NCBI RefSeq assembly: GCF_008326425.1 | Contig: NZ_AP018929.1 | Span: 1,254,875-1,318,874 of the forward strand | Source: Sulfuracidifex tepidarius | Lineage (GTDB): Archaea > Thermoproteota > Thermoprotei_A > Sulfolobales > Sulfolobaceae | Reading direction: 5' to 3' | Length of the DNA: 64,000 nucleotides | In this document: positions 28,144 through 35,263 of the stretch, piece after piece | Numbering within the stretch: the stretch's first letter is position 1 | Layout: every line of letters begins with the position of its first letter | The notes under the pieces: generated by a model | Databases searched by the model: none | Seen by the model: only the letters and a program-made list of their open reading frames with translations | What the model was told of the DNA's origin: nothing | Made by a program: the position numbers and the translations under genes

Positions 28144-28648
28144 ACATCTCTACATGATTGGGCAGGATAAAATAAGTAGGCCTCTTTTTGTCTGGGTCTT
28201 TAACTTTGATAACTTTCTTTTCCCTGACTAATTTGGTTAATGCAAAACTGAATACTGCTACTGCAGCTTCCTTCTGTTCCTCGTAAAATTTTGCTAACTT
28301 CTCATCATAGCCGAAAACTAGATCTTGTAGTTTGGATCTCCTTATAGGCTTCCTGTAAGTAGTTACATACTCATCAATAAGCTTAGGAATTAATCTCTTT
28401 ATCTTAATATGAATAGGTTCCTCTTCATCCTCAACAGTTAAGTATAATACGTTTTCATCTTTCTTCTCACGCTTAGATTTCCTTTCATTTTTCTTAATAT
28501 TCTCTGATACACTTTGATCAGAATTGCCATTTACTGTAGAAGACTGAGAACTATTACTATTTATCATTTTCCTTTCATTTTCATTGCTAATTACTACTTT
28601 ATTTTCATTTGTATTAGGAGGAGTTGAAGAGTATTGATCTGCAGACAT
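28133..28648 (-). CDS. Element protein with disordered N-terminus and winged-helix-like C-terminus
   Basis: I do not recognise a family. The first 70 residues are Asn/Ser/Lys/Glu-rich and likely disordered. The rest (IHIKIKRLIPKLIDEYVTTYRKPIRRSKLQDLVF onward) is helical and ends with a KVIKVKDPDKKRPTYFIL hairpin, resembling a winged helix. It converges with the ATPase gene, with overlapping stops. Its start faces the 11-bp iterons about 200 bp away, so a replication initiator, partition adaptor or autoregulator binding those iterons is plausible but unproven. Confidence 0.55.
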   Translation of the reverse strand: MSADQYSSTPPNTNENKVVISNENERKMINSNSSQSSTVNGNSDQSVSENIKKNERKSKREKKDENVLYLTVEDEEEPIHIKIKRLIPKLIDEYVTTYRKPIRRSKLQDLVFGYDEKLAKFYEEQKEAAVAVFSFALTKLVREKKVIKVKDPDKKRPTYFILPNHVEMFKK

Positions 28649-28844
28649 TTTCCTTCATCAATATGCTTATTTAAAAAGCAAAATCATTGTTTCTCTATAT
28701 ATAGTAAGCTATATTATTAATTTGTAATGTTTCTGTATTCATAGTAAATAATATCTTTTAGAAACAATATGTATGACAAAACATTACTACTTCTCTATAT
28801 AGAGTAATAACTATGAATAAGCTATAATAAGTATGCATACATAA

Positions 28845-28910
28845 TAGGCGTAAAATAAGCGTGATATAAGTGTAAAATAGGCGTTGTATAAGCGAATAAT
28901 AGGCGTTTAA
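28845..28910. repeat. Six tandem 11-bp iterons
   Basis: Six units follow each other without gaps, each starting TA(A/G)G(C/T)G: TAGGCGTAAAA, TAAGCGTGATA, TAAGTGTAAAA, TAGGCGTTGTA, TAAGCGAATAA, TAGGCGTTTAA. They are followed by the palindrome GCGTACGC (28911-28918) and flanked on the left by AT-rich sequence. An 11-bp period puts all sites on one helix face, as in plasmid origins and partition sites. Confidence 0.8.
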
Positions 28911-28918
28911 GCGTACGC

Positions 28919-30276
28919 ATTTCATCTCTATACCCCCAAATCCCCCCTTTTTCTCTAACTCTCTTTCTAAATTTCTATACCCCCTAATTTCGGGCCCAAG
29001 GCCCGCCTACTCTTTTGCTTTTAACTACAAACTCTTTTCTTACTCTTTCTAACTCTGCTTTGCTTTTTCTGCTTCCACTTTTTGCTTTACAAATCTTTTC
29101 TTACTCTATCTGCTAACTGCTTATCTGCTTTTACTCTTTCTTCTAACTATTATTCTCTGCTGCTTACTCTTTTCTAACTAACAATTATGCTTCTAAGCAT
29201 CTTTTATTACCTCTAACCTCTTTCTCTCTTTACTATCTAACAATTCTCTCTCTTCACTGCTTCTTTCTAACAAACTACTACTCTCTAACTAACATTTTTG
29301 CTTTGCAAATCTTACTATACTCTCTTCTTCTCTCTAACTCACTTTTTGCTTTTATTATACCCTCAAACTATGTTTCTTTTGCAGCTCTTCTAACTGCTAA
29401 CTGCTTATTATTCTACTTACTCTCTCTTTTCTGCAGCTTTGCTTACTATTATCTCTGCTTTGCTTCTTTCTTTAAGCAGCTCCAAGATCCTTTTTACCTT
29501 ACTAACTATTTTTACTATAACTACACTTTCCCTCCTCTAACTTACAATTCTCTTTATAAATAGTTCTAAACTTAACTTACAAATTTACAACTGCGCATAA
29601 ACTAATTCCCTCTCTGCCCTTAGCCCTTAACTTAATTCTCTTTTTCAAGAATTTACATAGAACATTATTTTATAAAAATCTATAAGGGCTAACGCCCTTA
29701 ACCCAACCTAATCCCTAAATTACATTATATCTAGCTCCGGAGTTTTCTAAATACTAAACCTATTAACTCTGTTCTGCTTTTAGGGCCTACTCAGGGTCCT
29801 ATAGCCTTAGCTGCTATTTACCAGGCCTAAAAACCTAAGCTGCTTACAAGATCCTATATCCTCTGCTTAACCTAACTACCAGATCCATTATCTAACCTAA
29901 CTACTAATTCTGGACCTCTGACATTGCTGCAACTTATTCTGACTCCTTAAACCTAAAAACAACTGCTTAACCTCAAAACTAAAGGGGGGCCTGGTGAAGG
30001 AACAAAAAAGGGCCCAAGGTAGTGATGAAGTGCATAATTCTCTTTGTAAAGTAGTTCTCTATGAAGATAATAATATATTGTTATTTTGCATTTAGTGTGC
30101 AAAAAAGTAGAAAAATAGTTTATCTCTTTTAGTGTGAAATAAAAGATAGTTAGTTTATCTTAAAGTATTGAAAATAATGAAATAAAAGGACTGTTATATT
30201 ATTTGTATTGTGATAATAAAAGGATAGAGAAATAAACAGAAAAGTTTTTAAATCTGTTTTTACAGAAGTAGAAATC
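28919..30276. other. 1.36 kb gene-free, pyrimidine-rich stretch
   Basis: From 28,920 to about 29,560 the plus strand is strongly C+T-rich, built from recurring words such as CTCTTTCTAACT and CTGCTTTGCTTTT. Further right it becomes AT-rich with scattered GGGCCCAAGG motifs (28990 and 30002) and a short hairpin CGGGC-CCAAG-GCCCG at 28989-29003. Frames in the tract are low-complexity and I do not accept them as genes. It abuts the iterons on the left and the sRNA B promoter on the right, so it could be part of an origin region. Confidence 0.6.
30234..30253 (+). promoter_or_regulatory. Promoter of box C/D sRNA B, shared with sRNA C
   Basis: The 20 bases here, containing the TATA-like TTTTTAAAT, are identical to the minus-strand bases 19471-19452 before sRNA C. 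A second identical block, TAGAAATCGGGG, leads into both RNA stems. The TATA centre is 28 bp from the sRNA 5' stem. Confidence 0.75.
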
Positions 30277-30342
30277 GGGGCGGGAGTGATGAAGGTTCCA
30301 GGGCTGACCCATGATGAAAGGCTTGGAGCCTGAACCCGTCCC
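30277..30342 (+). ncRNA. Box C/D sRNA B
   Basis: Box C GTGATGA is at 30286-30292 and an 11-nt guide at 30293-30303. Box D' CTGA is at 30304-30307, box C' ATGATGA at 30311-30317, a 12-nt guide at 30318-30329 and box D CTGA at 30330-30333. An 8-bp stem (GGGGCGGG with CCCGTCCC) closes the ends. Spacings match sRNAs A and C, and the three-base D'-C' linker is the same length in all three. The guides are complementary to CCCTGGAACCT and GCTCCAAGCCTT; I do not recognise their targets. Confidence 0.85.
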
Positions 30343-30403
30343 TCAATATTACCTTTCTCTTAAGGCTAAATAAGCTTTTCTTCACTGAATTTTGAAAATT
30401 GTA

Positions 30404-30419
30404 TAAACTCCCCAGTTTA
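30404..30419. repeat. Element palindrome, copy 4 (perfect)
   Basis: TAAACT-CCCC-AGTTTA, in non-coding sequence 62 bp after sRNA B; the orientation of the G-run is opposite to copy 3. Confidence 0.7.
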
Positions 30420-30722
30420 CTGAGAGAAATTCAACACTAGTAATAACTACTACTAAGAGTTTTGAGAAGTGAAAAGAAAGCGTGGAAAGTTTTAGGCCCA
30501 GGGTGAAAAGAAGTAAACAAGGCCTTCTCATCCGCACTAAAATTTTTCTAAAAAATACAAAAAATTCAATTAGTCTCAAAAAAGTGTAAGTTAGTCTGTG
30601 TAAAAATGTGTAAAATTGAAAGAAGTGTAAAAGTGTTTGTTTTTGTTTTTTATTTTTTGCAAATTTGTAGTAGTAGTATATATTAGCAAGTCTTTACAAA
30701 GAGAAATTAGAATTTATTTCAA

Positions 30723-30737
30723 TAAACGGGGAGTTTA
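30723..30737. repeat. Element palindrome, copy 5 (one base short)
   Basis: TAAAC-GGGG-AGTTTA lacks one arm base. It lies 41 bp left of copy 6 (centre to centre about 55 bp). Confidence 0.6.
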
Positions 30738-30777
30738 TTCAGAAAATTAGTTGCACTTTAGAAAGATTTTTTGAAAT

Positions 30778-30793
30778 TAAACTGGGGAGTTTA
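30778..30793. repeat. Element palindrome, copy 6 (perfect)
   Basis: TAAACT-GGGG-AGTTTA, just past the 3' end of the gene ending at 30861. Confidence 0.7.
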
Positions 30794-30860
30794 CGTTACT
30801 TTGAAAATTTATTACAAAACTGAGAAAATAGGTTGATAGTATAAGCTTATTGTTATTCTC

Positions 30861-31388
30861 TCACTCAAGAAGTGATTTGTCCAGCCTAATCTTTAAGATT
30901 TGGCCATTTCTTAGTCTATACGCAAAGATTATTTTATGTAACGTGAAATCCTTTAAGATCTCTTCTACCCTGGACAATGTGATATGTTTATTATTTACTT
31001 TTGCCTTATGATATATCTGTTCTGCTATAGTCTCATCTGGTGAATTTTCAATATAGCCTTTAGTTTCATAAAGTACTCTCAGAACCTCTACTTCATCTTC
31101 ATCTAGCTTTCTTCCCAACAATCTTTCGGCCTTCTCCTTAACTTTCTCAAAACTACCCTGGAGCTGCAATATTTTCTTAGCAGTCTCTGACAACGAATAA
31201 ACGTTAATGTTGTTTAGCTTCTTTACTGTTATCCAGCCCTTTATTATGTATCTCTTTACCCTGGGATAAATCTCCTTACTCTCTGTCTCAATAGCTGCAG
31301 CCAAGTCTTTTGCAAGCTTAGGACCAGCTAATAATTCCTTAAATATTGTTATAATGTTCTTAGATTTAAAGGGAAGAAGCGTAGTCAT
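30861..31388 (-). CDS. Winged-helix-containing element protein
   Basis: I do not know a named family. The N-terminal 75 residues read as a winged helix: NIITIFKELLAGPKLAKDLAAAIETESKEIYPRVKRYIIKGWITVKKLNNINVYSLSETAKKIL, with helix-turn-helix and a wing. A charged helical middle (EKVKEKAERLLGRKLDEDEVEVLRVLYE) is followed by a second helix-rich domain. GAGGTGAG precedes the ATG by four bases. It forms an operon with the gene at 31393, separated only by palindrome copy 7 within that gene's 3' end. It is probably a regulator of the element. Confidence 0.6.
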   Translation of the reverse strand: MTTLLPFKSKNIITIFKELLAGPKLAKDLAAAIETESKEIYPRVKRYIIKGWITVKKLNNINVYSLSETAKKILQLQGSFEKVKEKAERLLGRKLDEDEVEVLRVLYETKGYIENSPDETIAEQIYHKAKVNNKHITLSRVEEILKDFTLHKIIFAYRLRNGQILKIRLDKSLLE

Positions 31389-31392
31389 TGTC

Positions 31393-32028
31393 TCACCTCC
31401 TTAAACTCCCCAGTTTACTCGAGAAATCGTAGAGTGAGAGCTGCCTACCCTGGGGCTTAGATATTATCCTTAGCAGTTCTGTTAACATCTTTTGCAGCTT
31501 TTTGGGATCCTTTCTATCTTCGTTACGACCAAATAAGTACCCTGTAACGTCTAATCCGTTAAAATTATTAACTAAAGCTTCTTTCAGCTCCCTTTTACTG
31601 CTGACACCGAGATACCATTTATCTCCTTTTATAACAGTAAGGAATTCTGAAAGACTATAATCTCTATACTTCTCATCAGAAGCATATCCATAAAATACCC
31701 CGAAACCCTGGCTCTCTAACTCTTCTCCTATTTCGATATCGTTTAGAGAATGTACCGGAACTACGAATACTATGTTACGCAATAGATCCAGCTTAACTAT
31801 CTTTGCAGCAACTTTCGGCTTAATATAATCAGGCCATAAGGCTATCCTAACATAATTATGTAATTTCACTAACTTCTTTAAATAAGGGATATAGCCGAGC
31901 TTGCTACTTAACAATAATTTCTTGTCATCATAGAATCCGGGGTATGGGAAGATAATTTCTCCTACATATTCACTATAATATCCTGTAATGAAATCTGCAA
32001 GAGGCCCTCTACCTATACCGATTATCAT
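31393..32028 (-). CDS. Unknown element protein, possible tRNA-guanine-transglycosylase-like fold
   Basis: Visible are a glycine-rich start (MIIGIGRGPLADF), the segment LWPDYIKPKVAAKIVKLDLLRNIVFVVPVHS, and GFGVFYGYASDEKYRDYSLSEFL. The WPD.IKP stretch and alternating strands vaguely recall the Tgt/DpdA-like barrel proteins carried by some viruses, but key catalytic residues cannot be placed, so this is a guess. ATG 32028 is preferred over GTG 32037 because GAGGTGAG lies at the right distance. The last residues (SKLGSLRR) are encoded by palindrome copy 7. Confidence 0.5.
   Translation of the reverse strand: MIIGIGRGPLADFITGYYSEYVGEIIFPYPGFYDDKKLLLSSKLGYIPYLKKLVKLHNYVRIALWPDYIKPKVAAKIVKLDLLRNIVFVVPVHSLNDIEIGEELESQGFGVFYGYASDEKYRDYSLSEFLTVIKGDKWYLGVSSKRELKEALVNNFNGLDVTGYLFGRNEDRKDPKKLQKMLTELLRIISKPQGRQLSLYDFSSKLGSLRR
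31402..31417. repeat. Element palindrome, copy 7 (perfect)
   Basis: TAAACT-CCCC-AGTTTA, within the last codons of the 31393 gene and 14 bp upstream of the next gene's start at 31388. Confidence 0.7.
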
Positions 32029-32042
32029 CAGCCTCACCTCAT

Positions 32043-32058
32043 TAAACTCCCCAGTTTA
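32043..32058. repeat. Element palindrome, copy 8 (perfect)
   Basis: TAAACT-CCCC-AGTTTA, 15 bp upstream of the ATG at 32028. Copies 7 and 8 thus stand at the same distance before two consecutive genes, next to identical GAGGTGAG SD sequences. Confidence 0.7.
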
Positions 32059-32143
32059 CCACTCTCTCTTGAGAGAAATTCCATCTGAAGAAGAATGAAG
32101 TAAAGAATTAGTATAATGAAAATAATGAAAAAGAAGAGGGATC

Positions 32144-32419
32144 TCATTGTTGAACCCTGATCTCCACTAAGGCTTCCAATAATTTTCTTCCTTTTTCTGT
32201 TATGTTTACTATTTTTCTTACGGATCCATGAAGACCTTCAGTGTACGTTACTTCTATTAATCCCAATTGCTGCATCTGTGGGAGAACAGTAAAATAGAGA
32301 GCGCTAGGGCTGATCCCAGTTAGTGTTTGTAATTCTGACAGTGATAACGGTTTTCCATATATGTTCTCTAATACCTTTGTTACGTGTTCGCATCTTAATG
32401 GATTAGAACGCTCTTTCAT
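32144..32419 (-). CDS. Winged-helix transcriptional regulator
   Basis: The 91-residue protein is a PadR/MarR-like winged helix: NPLRCEHVTKVLENIYGKPLSLSELQTLTGISPSALYFTVLPQMQQLGLIEV, a wing, and a terminal helix GRKLLEALVEI. It begins with the motif SNPLRCEH, shared with the divergent gene at 32511 (SNPLRCEHLYRIL), so the two are paralogues. The 91-bp interval between them carries the inverted repeat at 32432-32451. Likely a repressor of the element's operons. Confidence 0.7.
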   Translation of the reverse strand: MKERSNPLRCEHVTKVLENIYGKPLSLSELQTLTGISPSALYFTVLPQMQQLGLIEVTYTEGLHGSVRKIVNITEKGRKLLEALVEIRVQQ

Positions 32420-32431
32420 TTACTTTCTACT

Positions 32432-32455
32432 TTAGAAATTGCGATTTCTAACTTA
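32432..32455. promoter_or_regulatory. Operator-like inverted repeat between divergent regulators
   Basis: TTAGAAAT-TGCG-ATTTCTAA (32432-32451) has perfect 8-bp arms. The adjoining TTTCTAACTTA (32445-32455) recurs at 33099-33109 in front of the long small-gene operon, so one regulator may bind both. Confidence 0.6.
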
Positions 32456-32510
32456 TAAGTCTTATGTCTTAACTAATAATTTATAAGGTACACAAAAAAA
32501 TATCTTAATT

Positions 32511-32816
32511 ATGGCTTACAAATTAGAAGACAAGAGAACTATGCCTCGAGACTTATCGAATCCTCTCAGATGTGAACATCTATACAGAATTCTTACTACA
32601 TTAGAAGAACCAGTAACTATTTCAGAATTATGGGAAAAGGCCAAAATAAGCCCTGGAATATATTACAATACAATAGAAAAGAATTTATTGCAATTAGATC
32701 TAATAAAATATGAAGAAAAAGGGAGAAGTACAGTAGTTATTCTTACGGATAAAGGAAGAAAATTACTAGAAGTTCTGAAGGATATAGGTTTTTCTAAGAT
32801 CTCAGAAATACGTTAA
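32511..32816 (+). CDS. Winged-helix transcriptional regulator, paralogue of the 32144 gene
   Basis: The 101-residue protein carries LSNPLRCEHLYRILTTLEEPVTISELWEKAKISPGIYYNTIEKNLLQLDLIKYEEKGRSTVVILTDKGRKLLEVL, a typical winged helix with terminal helix. It shares the opening motif and fold with the divergently transcribed gene. TTTATAA near 32481-32487 lies about 27 bp before the ATG, so translation is probably leaderless. Its stop overlaps the stop of the small convergent gene at 32813-32983. Confidence 0.7.
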   Translation: MAYKLEDKRTMPRDLSNPLRCEHLYRILTTLEEPVTISELWEKAKISPGIYYNTIEKNLLQLDLIKYEEKGRSTVVILTDKGRKLLEVLKDIGFSKISEIR

Positions 32817-32983
32817 TCCTTTTTCTGCTCTTCAGAAACATAGAATCTTAAATCCAATTCTTTTTCTATCTTTTCTAATTCATCTTCTAGTAAGTTATAC
32901 GATCTCTCATCAAGCTTAGTGACTAACCTTTCTCTTAATTTCAATATGACATATTTTGCTCCAAGATAGTAGTCACGATCCAT
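32813..32983 (-). CDS. Small charged element protein (56 aa)
   Basis: The protein begins MDRDYYLGAKYVILKLRERL and continues with a Glu/Lys-rich helix (LLEDELEKIEKELDLRF). It is short but has balanced codon use, an ATG start and a stop that overlaps the convergent regulator's stop by four bases. No family is recognised; a helical DNA- or protein-binding adaptor is possible. No SD was identified. Confidence 0.55.
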   Translation of the reverse strand: MDRDYYLGAKYVILKLRERLVTKLDERSYNLLEDELEKIEKELDLRFYVSEEQKKD

Positions 32984-33098
32984 ATTATATCTGTTATTTT
33001 AAAAAAAGAGAGAGTTAGATGAAACAGATCTATGCTGAATTCTATATATATTCTATTTTCTATGTTAGATGTTAGAAAACAAAAAGCTTAAATATTAC

Positions 33099-33109
33099 TT
33101 TCTAACTTA
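33099..33109 (+). promoter_or_regulatory. Promoter region and putative operator of the small-gene operon
   Basis: TTTCTAACTTA repeats the motif seen at 32445-32455, and is part of the imperfect inverted repeat ACTTTCTAA-CTTAGAAGT. It overlaps the region just after TTAAATATT (33089-33097), a TATA-like box about 38 bp before the first ATG at 33132. Confidence 0.5.
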
Positions 33110-33131
33110 GAAGTTAATAGGTAATAGAAAA

Positions 33132-33461
33132 ATGAGCTTAACCGAAATGGTTTCAAAGGCAAACTCCCCAGTTGAAGGGAAGGAAAAAGATTTAGTTTTT
33201 TTAATTTCCATGTTAGATAAGGAAGATAAGATAGAGTTTGTAAGGACTTTTGAAAGTGATTTCTGGTCCCTAGTCGAGAACAAGATGTTAACAAAAACTG
33301 CAGTGTATAAGTTCCTTAGTGGCTATGCTCCATCTGATGAAAGAATACTAAGGATTGTGGAGGCTGACGGAGAAGCTAGGAAGTGGCTTATAGAAAGAGT
33401 GAAAGAGAAGGCAAAGAAGGCACTACAAATCATTAGCGAAATGGAGGCTGAGGAGGAATGA
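33132..33461 (+). CDS. First gene of small-gene operon, helical DNA-binding-like protein
   Basis: No family recognised. After a variable N-terminus (coded partly by palindrome copy 9), residues 20-85 are helical: DLVFLISMLDKEDKIEFVRTFES, then SLVENKMLTKTAVYKFLSGYAPSDERILRIVEADGEARKW. The TKTAVYKFLSGYAPSDERI segment looks like a helix-turn-helix recognition region; the same residues are typical of small lambda-repressor-like proteins. The end is Glu/Lys-rich. Its stop overlaps the next start (ATGA), beginning a run of translationally coupled genes. Confidence 0.55.
   Translation: MSLTEMVSKANSPVEGKEKDLVFLISMLDKEDKIEFVRTFESDFWSLVENKMLTKTAVYKFLSGYAPSDERILRIVEADGEARKWLIERVKEKAKKALQIISEMEAEEE
33160..33175. 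repeat. Element palindrome, copy 9 (imperfect)
   Basis: CAAACT-CCCC-AGTTGA, inside codons 10-15 of the first operon gene; the outermost pair still matches as C/G-type arms are partly preserved. Confidence 0.5.
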
Positions 33462-33646
33462 CGACTGCTAAAGTATATTATAAACTGGAAGTGTTAGCAC
33501 CCTGTGAAGAGCTTGCAAAAGAGATTAACGGAGCATTGGAAGGACAAATCTTCGATTATGAAACTATGCAACTGAAAAAATTGGAAATTGAAGAACTATG
33601 CCCAGAATGTATCGTAATTGTTAAAAAGGTAGGTGGGGAGGAATGA
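33458..33646 (+). CDS. Small operon protein (62 aa), cysteine-containing
   Basis: The sequence TTAKVYYKLEVLAPCEELAKEINGALEG predicts a beta strand followed by a helix, then a second strand pair with ELCPECIVIVKKVG. Three cysteines (one CxxC) could bind a metal. No known family. The start overlaps the previous stop by four bases and the end overlaps the next start, so it is translated from the same message. Confidence 0.55.
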   Translation: MTTAKVYYKLEVLAPCEELAKEINGALEGQIFDYETMQLKKLEIEELCPECIVIVKKVGGEE

Positions 33647-33900
33647 GGATCCCTGGCAGGAAAATTGAGGAGTTCTGTTACACTGATAAATATTATAATG
33701 AATATGCAGCGTTTTGCTATGATGCGAGAGTGGATGTCAATGATGTCGAGTTCAGTGATAAAGATTTAGAAGAAATTGTGGATCAGTATGAGGAAGAAAT
33801 TATAGAAATTTTGAGAGATAAAGGCTACAGAATTTCGGAAAGTAAAAGCAAGAAGATTACCTTACAAAATTATAAAAAATTGGAGGATTGGTTGAAATGA
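33643..33900 (+). CDS. Small acidic operon protein (85 aa)
   Basis: The protein is highly acidic in the middle (VDVNDVEFSDKDLEEIVDQYEEEIIEILRDKGYRI) with aromatic-rich N-terminus (CYTDKYYNEYAAFCYDARV). No recognised family. The acidic helix could mimic DNA, as some small plasmid and virus proteins do, but that is speculation. ATGA-type overlaps occur at both ends. Confidence 0.55.
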   Translation: MRIPGRKIEEFCYTDKYYNEYAAFCYDARVDVNDVEFSDKDLEEIVDQYEEEIIEILRDKGYRISESKSKKITLQNYKKLEDWLK

Positions 33901-34370
33901 CTGAGCAAACTACTTCTACTTTGCAACAATACTTAGAGAAAGCTTATGCTCTAGCCTATAAGGCACAGAGATTAATATCAGTAGACAGAGCTGCTTACAG
34001 AATTTTTAAAGAAATTAAGGAATTGATAGGAAGCTTAGAAGAATACATTATTAATAATATTGAATACGACAGCGTTGAGGTAGGCAATAAACTGAAGTAT
34101 TACGAAAAGCAGTTAGCTCTTATTGAGGAGAAGAAGGATAGTTTACTACTTAGGTTCTTCAGGCAGATGAGTGAACACCCCAGTTTACCGCAAAATCTAG
34201 ATGAAGAGAAGTACATTATCAACTGGATGGCTTCTAAGGGTTATGAATTCTGCAGCTATGACAAACAAGAAGCATTGCAGAAGTTAGATGAAGTTAAGGA
34301 AGGGGGAGTAATAGAGGAAGAGGATCCGCTTACTGGACTAGATATTTGGTGTTTGAAGGTGAGAAAATGA
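33897..34370 (+). CDS. Helical operon protein (157 aa)
   Basis: No known family. The N-terminal 100 residues are mostly helical (LQQYLEKAYALAYKAQRLISVDRAAYRIFKEIKELIGSLEEYI and a coiled segment KYYEKQLALIEEKKDSLLLRFFRQM). The C-terminal part KYIINWMASKGYEFCSYDKQEALQKLDEVKEGG has mixed structure. The ATG at 33897 overlaps the previous stop; the longer frame from 33888 starts with TTG and is less likely. Palindrome copy 10 is inside the gene (HPSLPQ). Confidence 0.55.
   Translation: MTEQTTSTLQQYLEKAYALAYKAQRLISVDRAAYRIFKEIKELIGSLEEYIINNIEYDSVEVGNKLKYYEKQLALIEEKKDSLLLRFFRQMSEHPSLPQNLDEEKYIINWMASKGYEFCSYDKQEALQKLDEVKEGGVIEEEDPLTGLDIWCLKVRK
34172..34187. repeat. Element palindrome, copy 10 (imperfect)
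   Basis: TGAACA-CCCC-AGTTTA, inside the 33897 gene; the right arm is intact and the left arm has diverged at two positions. Confidence 0.5.
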
Positions 34371-34588
34371 TAGATGAAAGGACCCTGGAGCTAATTTCAA
34401 ACTGTTGGGTTAAGTTCAGGCATGTAATGCATGTTAGCCAATTATGTGAAGACTGCAAACATGTCATGTGTGTATTTTTACTAAAAATAGCAGAGGACGA
34501 TAAGGAGTTTGCAGACGATTTAGATCTGAAAGAAGACGTAGAGTACTGCGAAAGACTGGAAAAAGTTACGGTTCCAGGTGTTATTTAA
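34367..34588 (+). CDS. Small Cys-rich operon protein (73 aa)
   Basis: The protein contains SNCWVKFRHVMHVSQLCEDCKHVMCVFLLKI, with a CxxCxxxxC arrangement plus two histidines that could bind zinc. The C-terminal part is acidic with another Cys. No known family. The ATG at 34367 overlaps the preceding stop (ATGA); the frame from 34346 would overlap the previous gene more deeply and starts with a weaker codon. Confidence 0.55.
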   Translation: MIDERTLELISNCWVKFRHVMHVSQLCEDCKHVMCVFLLKIAEDDKEFADDLDLKEDVEYCERLEKVTVPGVI

Positions 34589-34926
34589 TGAGAAGAGCCT
34601 TAAGGATAGTTCATTTTGACAAAGATCATAAAGCTAAATATCTAGAGCTTAGCTTTGACAGTGCTGCTATTAACGATAAGGGATACGCGGATGACGGATC
34701 GTTACTAATATCTATCTCTCAGGGAGAGCAGAGGATTGCATTTCAACTAAGCGTATCAGAAGCTGCATTGCTAAAAGAGAGATTAGATTACATTCTAGCA
34801 CTCTTAGCTAAGCAATACATAGAAATTGATGAAAAAGCAGCAAAGGAAAGACAGCAAAAACAAGTCAAAAAGGATCAGAAAAAGGAAGAGTACTTAGATG
34901 AAGAGGTTGAGGAGGAAGAAGGATGA
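34588..34926 (+). CDS. Operon protein with beta-sheet core and charged tail (112 aa)
   Basis: The first 60 residues alternate strands ([57 protein letters not shown]), reminiscent of a small ssDNA-binding or PC4-like sheet with a terminal helix. The last 30 residues are Lys/Gln/Glu-rich and end in an acidic run. No firm family. An acidic C-terminal tail after a sheet domain is common in ssDNA-binding proteins, which makes that reading attractive but unproven. Confidence 0.55.
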   Translation: MRRALRIVHFDKDHKAKYLELSFDSAAINDKGYADDGSLLISISQGEQRIAFQLSVSEAALLKERLDYILALLAKQYIEIDEKAAKERQQKQVKKDQKKEEYLDEEVEEEEG

Positions 34927-35129
34927 GGGTAATAACATTCAAAGTTGATGAAGAACTATTGCAAAAACTCGACTTATACTGCATTAATAATAATCTAGAT
35001 AGGAGTGAAGCGATTAGGGATGCTATAAAACTTTACTTAAGCTGTGTGCATCATAAGGGCAGAGTTTACAGACTAAATTCTATCGGAGAGAATTATCAGA
35101 ATAGGGAAATTAGGGTGCAGGAGCTATGA
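34923..35129 (+). CDS. Ribbon-helix-helix protein
   Basis: [39 protein letters not shown] is a textbook ribbon-helix-helix: strand, helix A, turn and helix B with the RSEAIRDAI signature of CopG/NikR-like regulators. The 29 residues after it are basic and probably extended. It overlaps both neighbours by four bases. It is a likely operon regulator or plasmid copy-control protein. Confidence 0.75.
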   Translation: MRVITFKVDEELLQKLDLYCINNNLDRSEAIRDAIKLYLSCVHHKGRVYRLNSIGENYQNREIRVQEL

Positions 35130-35263
35130 AGAAGAGCACACTACTAATGCTGCTTCAAAATATTTATGAAGATGTTGATTACTGCAGCTGTTTCGCTGCA
35201 AAGAAAAAACTAGAGTGGTTAATCAAGAAACTTCAGGAGGAGGATATTGAGAATGACAGTTAA
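35126..35263 (+). CDS. Very small operon protein (45 aa)
   Basis: The frame [20 protein letters not shown] continues [25 protein letters not shown] and stops. The ATG overlaps the preceding stop (ATGA), and its own end overlaps the next gene's ATG at 35253. This seamless coupling is the reason for accepting so short a gene. It is helical with two cysteines; no family recognised. Confidence 0.5.
   Translation: MKKSTLLMLLQNIYEDVDYCSCFAAKKKLEWLIKKLQEEDIENDS

Larger units (their letters stand above)
30343..30860. other. Non-coding stretch with three element palindromes
   Basis: Apart from palindrome copies 4-6, the stretch is AT-rich. Reading frames on either strand are short and of poor composition. 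Confidence 0.5.

Noticed and set aside
29303-29563. Plus-strand reading frame of 86 codons
   Set aside because: It lies in the C+T-rich tract and consists of Leu/Ser/Phe/Tyr dictated by base composition; no SD or homology-like pattern.
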